The notes under the pieces are model-generated. The model saw only the letters and a program-made list of their open reading frames with translations, searched no databases and was not told the DNA's origin. The position numbers were made by a program, and so were the translations under genes. Positions 24,501 through 36,500 of a stretch of DNA of 64,000 bases are shown one piece after another. Position 1 is the first letter of the stretch. Every line of letters starts with the position of its first letter. Location: positions 558,001-622,000 of the forward strand of contig JAUIRK010001057.1 of NCBI GenBank assembly GCA_030549495.1. Direction: 5' to 3'. This DNA is from Nectonema munidae. Taxonomy: Eukaryota; Nematomorpha; Nectonematoida; Nectonematidae.

Positions 24501-27500
24501 CCTAACGTTTAACTCAGATATTTTAATATTAACCGGCTAAGAACCAGAATAATCAGAGGATTTCTAATGTTAAGCATTTTTATAAACCCACACCATTTGC
24601 AAATTCAACAACAGTTAGCTTAACTTGTTAAGCGATTAGTAAACAAATAATTATTATAGATGATAGATTATTTTTAACGTGATTGGAAATGTCACCAAAA
24701 TAATTTGCGAGTGGATCGAGAAGGGGGGGGGTAGGTAGGTTGTTAGTGGGCAATTGATCTTTCGATATTAGTATTTTAGGATACATATATCTTGGCTTAT
24801 TAAATAGGAGTTTTGTATGCGTTTTTGTGTATCTTTTAGTGCTATTTCTTGCTTGTTAAATCGTTACACATGTTTTATCTCGAAGAATTAATATCATTTT
24901 CTTTTCCTTTAGAAAGTGAGCCGCTGCCTCCTGGAATTGATAATAGATCAAATGGACCTGAATCTGGCGAAGACAACAGTAGTATTGAAGACAACTTGGA
25001 TAAAATAGGTAATTCATTTTTATTTCGAAATCAAGCTCTTGTCTATTGATAACTTAATCTATATTATCTTCTCTGTAATTATATTATCTCTAAAACATTC
25101 TTTCTCAAAAGATGCCACATACTTTGAGCTTTTATATATTTGGGCAAATATTGCGGATGCTTCAATTTTTTGAAATTTATAAAATGATTTTGTCCAAAAT
25201 CATTTTATTTAAATTAATTGAAGTCCTTTCTACCAAAGATGTCAAATAATTCCTTATAAAGACTTTTCGGAGAATATTTCAAGATTTTCATATGCTCTTT
25301 GACTCTGTGATAAGTAATTTAAAATGGAATACAAAATATATTTCCTTGAATTCCACTCTTCCTCTTCCTAGTATGAGAAACCTCCATTTAAATATTTTTA
25401 AGAATTTAAAACACCCAAAAACTTTTTTTATTATAAATTTTTGTCTTTAATATTGATGGAATATTTTAAAAATGAATACTCTTGAAGATGGTATGGTTCG
25501 AATTAGGATTATGAATTGGTCGAACCGAGGCTATCATCCAGCTATTATAAAGTTGATTTTATTCAACTTTTTGAATATATCTTTATTTAGCTCTAGCAAA
25601 ACTTCATAAAACAATTTGTTTCTTATATCTTGAAAGCAAATCCATAAACGAGTATTTTAGATGATTTAATTTGTCACTTGATTTAGTTTTGTATTTTATA
25701 GAGGTGAATCCATTCTTCGAAATTGTTGATGTATTTGGATATATTTAAAAATTTGAGGCATTCAAAGTAAATTCGTATAAAAGCTCATTGATGTATTTCG
25801 ATATAGTTAAAAATTTGAGACATTCAAAGTAAAATTCATATGAAAGCTCGTACTTTCAATTATCCAGCTTCATTTTAAACTTTTTGATATAGTAGCCTTG
25901 GGAAAAATTAAGACTTGCCTTCGCAAATAGACCTCAATTTTCAAAAGCCTTCTTAAATGTGTCGCGCTGATAAAAATTTAGTAGCAGAGAATTATAAAAA
26001 GTAACTTTTAATTTAAGTCTTATCGCACGATCTTGCAACTCTAGTGCACTTTCCTTATATATTTCTTGATACCACACCAATTGTCTGTTTACACATTCTT
26101 TTTATCAACCGGTTTGTAAACTATTCCTTTTCTTACATATCATTTATAATGTCGATATTTACACATCTACAAATGTTGTTTCAGTATCCACCTTCTTCAT
26201 ACATCTTGCACTCGCTGTAGTTTCTTATTGTCCAGTTTTGTTTTAATCCATTAGTATCTAGCTTATTCTCTAGTCAGGAATCGGGGACCTATGGCACGCA
26301 CGTTCCCAGACAAAAGATAAACCTAAAATTTGGTTATTTAGGTATATTTATAATGTGTGATATCTTTTGTGATCTATTTTAGAAATGTTTATTCTCAAAA
26401 TTAAATTATGGCGAATTTGTTTTTGATCATAATTCGCGCAATTAAAGTACTTTATAGTATTTTCTTTATATCTAAAAACAAAAATGGCATTGGTGTTGAA
26501 AGCACTTAAATTAGTTAGGAGTGCCCCTTCCTGCTAATATTCTCCATGCACCCTGTTTTAAATGATCCTTCTCTTAATTTTATAGAAACGCAGATTACTA
26601 CCCCGCGCTTCCTTCATCGAACAAATTCAATTTTCTTGAGAAATCTTCCTCCCAACGTTACCAAGCAAGAAGTGGAGTCGGTAAGACACTTTCTTCTTTT
26701 CACTTCCCTGGCAAATGTGGAGTCAGTCTTTGCTTCTGGGAGTTCTTTTTTCCCTTTTTTCAAGATAAAAAGATTTTTATTCTTTTTGAATGCGCAGCCC
26801 GTATCCGATCTACATAAAAAATGAATGATATTTTTATGCGCATAAATTAATAATATTGATACTGAGTATTAATATCATTATAAATAATAATTGCTTCAAC
26901 CTTATGTCTAACTCTTTTTAAATAATCCTCACTACCAACAATCATCATAAGACTCAATCCAAAGTATAAATATATTATGCCCACAAATTCTAAGATAAAA
27001 CACTGACAGTTTTTAAATAATTTTTATTAAAATATTTATAACGTAATAATATACAGACGTGTACAAATCTTTTAGATGCTTGTTCACAGTATGAATTTGC
27101 TTCTTTGTTTTTTTCACGGTAGTTTACTTTTTCCACATTTTTTAACGTTGATTTCACAAAAGTTATGATTGTGAGCAAATCTAGTATCAAATCGATTGTA
27201 TAAAAAGTATTTTAATGAGGTATTAAATTAATCAAGTAAAGATTTTTAGGGTACTGCACAAATATGAAATTAAAGTATATCTCCCTTTTTTTACTTAATA
27301 TCTTAATCCCCGATAATATACTAGGTTTTTCATTTTTCAAAAAAAAATTCTATTGTATTTTCTACAAATATTTTCTTAATAAACTTCTTGGGACTTTCCT
27401 GATAAATATCTCTATATGAACACAAGTAACTGTTAAATTACCAACCGGTTCTTTAATAGTAAATATTTGCGGAAAGATAGAAGAAACGATTGAAAAATTC

Positions 27501-30500
27501 CATCCATGAATAAAGTTTCTGTGGCGGTGAGTTTTTTCAAACAATCGTTTGTTGCATATATCAGCACATGATTTTGACATCAATCTCATTTTTAGGATTT
27601 TATATTCAATTACAGTATAATTTTAAGGACTTTTAAGGGAAGATTTTTTAACATGTTCTTTTTACCAATGTTATTGTATCAACTTTGCAAATAGCCTTTC
27701 CTCTTTTTTTCCTCACACCTGCTAAAACACCAACAACCAAGCTACCTGTGCTTCTTGTTAAAGTATCACTTTTAAAAAATATAATGACAGTTTTTTATTT
27801 CAATCTAAAGCTCTTCTTTTGCTCCATCCTCATCGAATTGTTTCTGAAATTTTTTTCTCTATTATAAATTAGCTTAAGTTTCTAAAAATATCTTCTTTCC
27901 AAAAAGGTTGTCTACATATTTTTTTTATTTTTTTTCGGAGTGTGACACTTATCTTAATTTTTATGGCTATTTAAGTTGTCAGGGATTATGACTAAAACGG
28001 GTCTAAATTTTTTTATTTTGTCGGAATGGCTCTTTTAAAACACTGCTGCAATATTCACAGTTCAAATATTCATCGTGCATAATGTTTAGCGCTTTATTAG
28101 ACTCACGTTCCATCAAGAAAATAAAATTAATACTTAAGAAAATGGTTTATTGACACTAATATAGTTTTTTCTCAAAATTTGTCATATAACCTTAAAAAGC
28201 GTTTTTATATAAAACGGGTAGTGTTGTTTAGATCTTGTGTTTCACGCTCTCTTTTGGACAGGGTTGAAGTCAGGGGCGCACATCCTCAAAATTATTGGGG
28301 GGGGGGCGCAATTTTTTTGTTGCAATTTTCAAAATTAGTGGTCTGGAAATACCACGGGAGACCAAATATTCAAGCAATCCTTTAAAATAGAGTGTATTCA
28401 GCGCATACCTAAAGTCCTAAATTTATAAGACTACTTTATATTTTTTTTACAAAATTGGTGAATTTAAATACTAAAAATATTTTAATTAAATTTGCATATC
28501 GAATATGGTGCGCAGAAAAAATTCCCCCAATTTAAAAGTAGAAAAAACGCCCCTAGTAAAAATGCCCAAATTTAAAATTAGGAAAAAATGTCCCAACACA
28601 AAAAAAATTCAAAAAATTCATAATTAAAATTAAAAAAATTTTTTTTTTAAAAAGATATGTAAAATAAAGGTTTTTTGTATAAAAAAAAGTTAACTTTTCA
28701 TCTAAAACATTTAAAATTTAATTAAAGTAAACTAAAAAACTCAGCATAAGACAATTTTTTAATACAAAATTTTTTTTATAAAACAGCAAATATTTTTGGA
28801 CTTTGTGTATAACAGAACACTTTCTAAATATAATTTGTATTTTAACTGATTTTAAGAACACATTCCCACAAATCTGCACCTTTGCTATTGTTTTCAAGAA
28901 CTTTATAAAGAAAAAAACCCTATAGATTAAGAAATTTTAGAAATTTAGCCTTTCAAAACGGTACCAAATAAAAATATTTATATAATTAAAAAAATCCTGA
29001 AAATCAAAAATTAGGGGGCATTTTTTCCCACCTTTTAATTAGGGGTATTTTTTCTGTGGTCATTTTTACCTACAACCATCGAATATACACTAGTTTAAAA
29101 AAATCCAAAATTGTTAGGGGGTGGAATAGGCTTTTCATTTGAAAAATGAAGTAGTCTACCAGGCACATTACAGGAATTGATGAAAAGATATTTGATTCAT
29201 AGAGAAAACAAATAACTGAAGGTTGGATAGTTTTATATGAGTGAATGTAGTCTAAAGGCAAAGAGTCTACTAGACAGTAGACACCCTGCGATGTTTATAT
29301 GAAAAAATGTGATTGATTCAGGGGCACGGGTATAAAATGAAGTTATAATTGTGCAAACAAAAAATTTAAAGCGCATCAAATATAGTTTAAAAGCTAAATT
29401 GATACAATCTACAAAAAGTAAAATAACTTTTAACATTTTGCAATGATTTGCCTTTTATAATAACTTTTAAGGAAAAAAGTCTATCAGAAAAAGTTATAGA
29501 GCTTCAACAAAAACAAAAAATTTTAGAGCATAACTTGAGTTTTTTGAAAATTAATTTGACGTATCCCCGACAGCATACTCTATGGGTGGCATGGCAGGTT
29601 GGTTGAGATGATGGACTCAGCACGGAAGCCTCTGGATTCGATTTCTCATCGATACGAATTTGTTCATAGTTTGACATAAGCGGTACATCAGTGCCTTGTC
29701 AATGAAAATACATCTACGGTACCTTTACCTTGCCTTTTACTCAAAATTGAAAAATTGCTGCATACTTAACAGAGAGAAAGGAAACAAAATAAACTAATAA
29801 AGCAATTTTCACTATTTTAAAATGGAACCGTCTGTTCTCAGAATAATTTCAAAATAATAGGAGGGATAAAGAATTAGAGTTTATTTGATATTTTCAAGTT
29901 TTTATAAGCAGCAAAAGCCAAAAATTATTTAAATAATGGTCGACAGACATTTCGCCCACTGACAAATTGTCTCATAGGCTATTAGTTTCATCCATCTTTG
30001 CTTATTATATGTGTAAAATTATTAAAAAATTTTATATTGTTTATTTTAGCTCTATTAAATTATTTCAAATTATTCATTTTCTCTTAATTTTTTAGAATTG
30101 TCCATGAGACAAAATGTCTTATGAAAATAACGGGGCGAATTGTCCATGAAACAAAATGTCTTATGAAAATAATGGGGCGAATTGTCCATGAGACGAACTG
30201 TCTTATGAAATAAATGGGGTTAATTGTCCGTGGGACGAACTGTCTTATGAAAATAATGGGGTGAAATGTCCGAGGACCAAACTAACATAAATCAAAGTAT
30301 ACGAGAAAAGAAAATCATTGCGTTTTTTTGAATATTTAAGTTTTCAAATGTTACAAAATGTAGCAAACGTAGTGATAAAGATTGTGACTTTTGTTAAAAA
30401 AAAATTCTTAGCGCGAGTCTAACAATATTCATTGATATAAAATTGTAACGATTGAAAACTATTTTAATTTAACTCTAAATGCAAATTAGACAGAATCAGT

Positions 30501-33500
30501 GGTGTAGCCAAAAAAATAGTTGATAGAAGGGGCACAATTTAAAAACAAAAAACTTGCGCAACATTATTTATATTTTCTTGACCCTTTCATTGGAGAAATT
30601 TTCAAAAACTGATATTGCATAAGATGCATGGGGGCACCATGCGGTACATAGGAGTGTGGGCACGGCCCCTCATGGCCCAGCCTAGCTACGTCACTGGAGA
30701 GAAGAGAGCTGGATGAGATAGGAGAGCTTAACAAGAGAAGAGGGCTTGAATGAAAGAAGAGAGCTTGAGTGAATGATTGAGTTTTTGCAGAGAAAGCGGA
30801 AGAGAAAAACAGAGGAGACAGAAAGAGAAATAGAATCACTGTGACAGAAGATGAGAAAATCTAGTGTATCATCAACGTGTGTTTGCTCAAAAATACTATA
30901 AAGAGGAGACATTGTGATAAACATTGCTTACTTATTGTGTGCATATTGAAGCAATGCATTATTATTATATAGCTCACACGCATCGTCTGTAAAATATGTT
31001 CGATAGGAATTTCAGAGCAGCTTGGCATGATGTTTGATTGATTCGAAAGTCTGCATACATGTTTTATAAACAAGCAGCAACTCTTACTTATAGAAAATTA
31101 TTGGGGGGGGGGGGGGGGGGGGAAGGTCATTTTCGCCCCTGGTTGAAGTGAATCCGATATCTAAGTTTTTTACTAGCAAAGTGGTGTCTAAAAAGTAAGC
31201 TTTGTGGTTCTCATCGATAAATCAGTCCTTTCTTTAACGATATATTTATCTTGAGTTTTAGCCGAACAATTCAATAAACACCTATCTAATGTTAAAAAGG
31301 ACTGCGGCAAGGCGATCTAGCATGCCCCACTAAGTAAAGATAATCTGGCATTTTATTTAAGTTATGCAATAATGTTCCTGGCTACTTACGCGTGGCATTA
31401 GCTGAACCGTTGCCGGAAAGGAAGTTTTATCGTCGAGGCTGGATAACTTTCAGTCGAAATGTGGACATAAAGAATATTTGCTACAAGTTGTGTGGAGTTA
31501 AGGTATGCTTTCCATGCTTTCATTTAATCTTTCTCTCATCTTCATCCTTCACTGCATAGATTCGAGAATGTGAGATGGGCCCAATCATAAATCGGGACAT
31601 AATGCGAAGAACAAGATACATCAATCCTATGGCGGCACACAGGTCCGTCGTTAGAAGTGACATTCTCTTGAGCGCCAAAATAATAAAGCATCTGGATTCA
31701 AAGTGAGATTTTTCAGAATTGGGAAATTAATTATATCATACATTTCTTTTTTTACAGATACAATTTATGGATTAAAAATAAGAAATCTTCAAATCTCTCG
31801 GAATCATCTATCAATAACGTACATTTACCATATTATTATTATTATTATTATCTTTGCCATCTACGTTTTAATAGCTTTAGTGCGTAGTTTAGAATGTCCT
31901 TTATGCTTTTTTTTTTTAATTTTTTTTTTCAGGATTGACCATGGACAGGAAACGTGTAGTATATCATGATGTAATATTAAACGGTGTTAAAGTTATAAAA
32001 TTTCTATTTAAACTTTGTTTTGTGTGAATTCTTTTAGTAACTGATAAAACTACAAGAGAGGCCTGGTTTTTTTGTGTGTATAATGGAGGATGAGGGAGAA
32101 CAACCAATTTATTTTGACGTAAATGAGCTTTTTATTGTAATGATATGAATATTGAATATAACAGACAAGGACCCGAAAGAAATGTTATCTCGCCAAATTC
32201 TTATTCGCAAATTTTGCTAAGATTTTTCCATTTGATAAATCTCAAAATCAAGCGCATATTTTTTCATGTTTGGCAGGATAACGCGAGACAACTAAAAGAA
32301 TACACGATAAGATGTAGCATACACGCCCTCGTTTTACCGCCATCTCTGGGACCAACAAAAATTGGCGTTGTATCGAGGATGGCGGTTAATTGCGGGATTT
32401 AATTTTTTCAGTTTTAAAAAAGACTGTGCCTAAGTTTACTTCAAGTTATATTATCCATAGAAGTTAAAACTTGCAAACAACGACTATAAAATTGTTCCTT
32501 TAACCAAAATGTAAAACTAAACCACTCAAAAATTTATTTACTAAAAAGATCTAAATATTTTTTTCAAAAAATATCAAGTTTGAAGTAGCAATAATATTAA
32601 TTCTTTAATAATGATAAATATCCTTCATTCCTGTTTCCCTATCTTCTAAGAAAGTTCATACATTTAAAGCGGCTTTTAGTCATCATTATCTGAGTCGTTG
32701 AGTCAGGCCTTAAACATTCAATCAATTCTTTGCCAGTAAGTTCTCTAAAAGTTTCTTCTGTTTTGTCGCCTGTGATAAATTCTTCGGAAGATATTGTTTT
32801 TGAAGAATCAATGTTTAAAATAGGTATGTCTAGCAGTAGCTCAGTCAGAGATAAAACTACTTTTTCTTAGTCTTGTGAGACGGATTGCCTAATTTAGTAG
32901 TTAGTTCAGTTTGTTGCCATCAGTTTACAATCGTTGAAGGTTTTCGCAGAATCCAAAGATTTTTTAGTGTATCTAATAGCGTCATCTAATATGATGTAAT
33001 AAGTCGCGTTAGTTTCATGTGTTTCTATAATCTGGTTTAGTTGAAGTTAGCGAAAAAGAAATCTTTTTTTCAAAAAATTTTTAGTTTGTTTTTATAAACA
33101 CAAAAATCAAAGAGAATATAATTTCTTTTTAAAATTTTAACTATTTGCAACTTTTTTTAAACATTAAAAAAATTAAAAACAAAATATTTGAATGACAATG
33201 GCGAAAAATGTGGGAAGATCATGATAATAATTATATGTTTGTACTGAAGATTAAGTTCGCGGACGGCGGACAGCGAGGGGTGCAAAATCGCTGCAATTAG
33301 CAAGTAAGGAAATCGGATCTGAGTAAATTTGTGGCGATAAATCGGGGAGGCGTTATTACAGGGGAGGAACACTGTATAATCGAATGCAAAAATATTTAAA
33401 ATGGAAAGATCCACGTAATATTGCGAATTTTTCACTAAAATTTTGCTCACACATGAAGATGATGATTGCTATAAAATATGTATTGAATAATCAATATTAC

Positions 33501-36500
33501 TTTTATGGTAATGAGAAAGTTTAGTTATAGGGGCGCATTCAGAACCTTGGCGGATAAAACTTGTAAAAATATTTTATGGTGTATAAAGCTTTAATTCTCT
33601 TTTTATATGAATTTTATTTTGCATAATTATTGTGTATTAACCCTCGCACTACATACCCCGTGCATTTTCTCCGCGACACAGTTATTTTTGCATTTTATAG
33701 GAAACTTTCAATGAACGAAAACCATATGAAGTAAACGTAAATTTCCAAAAACAACCAGTGGATCGATTAAAGAAAAATTTTGGAAAAAATTATTATTACT
33801 ACTTAAAATTTTGATTACATTCACAAAATTAACACCAAAATTATAGATGGCGTTAATCTAATATTGTATACGGGCACTTTAAAATATAAACCTTTGAAAA
33901 AATTTTATATTAGAAACTAAGTAAAAAAATAGAATTAAATTTTATTTATTTTTTTATGAAAGAGTAATAAAAAAACTTTTCATATACAGCTTGAGCAGGC
34001 AGTTTTTGAATGGTTCTTGCAGATGAAACGAGAACACTTAGAACAAGTTCTTGTTGTTTTATTTCTTTTATTCAAACATATATAGCAAGCCCCTCTTTTT
34101 GAACTTGATTCTTCATTTGTATCATCTTTATATCCATAAAAAGATAATAAAAACTTAATTTGTATAGGAAGTTCAAGAATTGTTGCTCTCACTTTCATGC
34201 ATTCTTCAGCCAGACGAAAACAAAGATTTTTTATAAAAAATTTTCTACCACTTTGTTTAGAGTTAGGAAAATTTTCGGGTAAGTTGTATCGTGATACAAT
34301 CCATGTGTTAAGACAAGTAATGTCTAAATAATTACAGAATGCTGCTAAAGGCCATCTACCCCTGATTTAAATTTGTTGTAGTAAAGTAAACTTACAGGTT
34401 TAGAATGTTCTCCCATTGTTTCTATGTTTTTATGTTGGGACGATAAAACGTAAACTACTTTAAAGTTTTTTCTGGCATGTCTCCTAGGTATGTAAGCACT
34501 AAGAGAGGCATAGTCCGAATAAACTGTTTTACTTTCGCATTCAGCAAGTTTTAAGGTCTTGAGATAGTCAGCTTTCAATATTCTTGGGATGAATCTTTTG
34601 TTTCCGTTTACAGTACCACATAGAGTTATATCCTTTGTTTGACACCAAACTACTAAATCATGGCTGGTAAAAAATCTATCTGTGAAAATACCACATCCAA
34701 AAGGGACTTGCGTATCTTCAATAAGCCTTTTACAAATATTTATGGCTGAAAAATAAGTACGGTCCGACAGACCAGAAATATAAATTTCTGGCATCAAACA
34801 GTAATAATACTCAGCATCGTTTATATGATAATATTTCATGCCATAGTGACCCGGCTTTTTAGGGTCATATATTTTCAACGGACAACGTCCCCTAAAGCTG
34901 ACAAGTTGTTCATCTATAGTTAAGTGTGAGTGAGGTGTCCAGTAAAATGAAAAAACCTTACGAAAATGATCATGTATTTTTCTTATTGGACTTAACTTAT
35001 CATTTTTATCTTTCACTTTTATCATCAAATGTAATAAAAATATGTACAAGTGTAAACATATTTCTGCCTATGCACGCTCTTAAAAAGGGATTTCCATGAG
35101 AAGAAAAAAGATCTGATATTTTAACCTTCTGGTCACCGTTTTGCCCAGCATAGAGTAATGAAGAAAAATATGAAAGCAAATGAAAGATCTGAAAATTTTG
35201 ATAGTACGTCTTTAAATTCATGTGTTTAGGCTTAGGAGACCTAAAATATTTAGTCTTACTACATAAAATAATTAAAAAGAAAAAACTTACGAGTAGTTTT
35301 TCCCCATCTTGTTCAAAGTCATCTCATAAATATATGTGATCAAATTGACGTCAAAGAACAATTTAAATATTTCTAAAATGTCTTTCGTTCTTTTCATTGT
35401 TCCCTTAGGGCCAGGTGGATCTCTTATGGTGTTTCTTATATTTGTCCTAGGAGTTCTGCCAAAGATTGAAGAACTTGATTCCCATGAAAAAATAGTCTTG
35501 TCAGGCGCAATTAAACTAATGTCAATAACTTCTGTAGTCTCTGAACATGAGGATTCAGAACTTGAAAAAGAACTTACATCAGAGTCAGAGTCGGAGAAAC
35601 TCACATCAACAGATGAGGAGGAAGCAGAAGAACTCATACACAATTTTGAAAAGAGGAAAAACAATGAGGGAAAACGAAAGAAAGAAAAACAGGAGAAACC
35701 GCAATGGGAAAGCGAACGAGATCAAACGAGAAAAAAACAATAGGAGTGAAGAAAGCAGAATTGTATGGAATGAAACTATAAATTCAATGCAATAACGAAA
35801 GAATCAATAATTATGATTGAATATTGGCTTGGGTTGAAAACAATATAAGAAAGCAAACGCAGATAGAAATGAAAAATGTAAACTGAGATGGATTGTTTTG
35901 AAATATGGATAAACAACAACTGGTAGATAAATATTGAATTATATACATTCTAATCATATTATATACCATGCTTCAAGCATAAAATATAAAGAGAATCGTA
36001 TGATTGTTTATCATTTGTAAAGGGATGGTAAATATTCACATGAGAAACTCATGATTGAGTGTCGTTTAGAGATGGTGTCGTATTTTCATAGATAAATGAA
36101 CTATGAGCAGCTTGGCAGAGTAGATATAAAAAAAACTTTTCGTTGAGAGAGAGGAATACCTAATTTTCTCTCATTGTCGGACATGAAAATCATTTTTTCT
36201 CAAAATATGAAGAAAAAAAACTCAATTTTTATGATGATAAAAGGGCAAGATTTAGTTATCCAACGTACTTGATAAGCTTAGTCCTTATCCAGTTTCTTAG
36301 TTAACTTAAAAAAATAGGAAAGCTGAATTTGAATTAAGTTTTATAAAGGATTTTGAGTACCTTTTACTAAATACGTGCATTTCGATTTATGGAATCATTT
36401 AAAATATAGATGGCGTTAAATCAAAATTTTTAAAAGTAGAGAAAGTTTGTAAATATAAGTTTTCTAATGAATTTAGATTCTCTATATCACATAAAAATTA

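Larger units (their letters stand above)
26681..31361 (+). other. SRRT: ARS2 intron 10 (4.7 kb)
   Basis: A long repeat-rich intron with a GGGGCGCAC-family start (28271), an inverted-repeat element (28509-29054), a SINE (29575-29735), a 42-bp tandem array (30096-30277), a hAT MITE (30497-30696) and a 20-G run (31103-31122). The antisense frames at 26990-27190 and 27362-27589 resemble nothing I know. Confidence 0.7.

Noticed and set aside
29575-29660. Possible tRNA gene
   Set aside because: The A and B box-like words are present, but the arms do not form a clean cloverleaf and the SINE core follows, so it is a SINE head.
30096-30277. CRISPR-like array
   Set aside because: The units are directly tandem with no unique spacers, in a eukaryotic intron.
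31932-31955. Alternative exon after the tttcag at 31931
   Set aside because: It cannot keep the frame to exon 14, whereas the exon at 31758-31818 does.
31703-31969. 88-codon + strand frame starting just after exon 12
   Set aside because: It is the intron 12-13 region in another frame. Exon 13 at 31758 in the proper frame fits ARS2.
35336-35743. 135-codon + strand frame
   Set aside because: It is the antisense shadow of the Ser/Asp-rich N-terminus of the piggyBac transposase on the minus strand.
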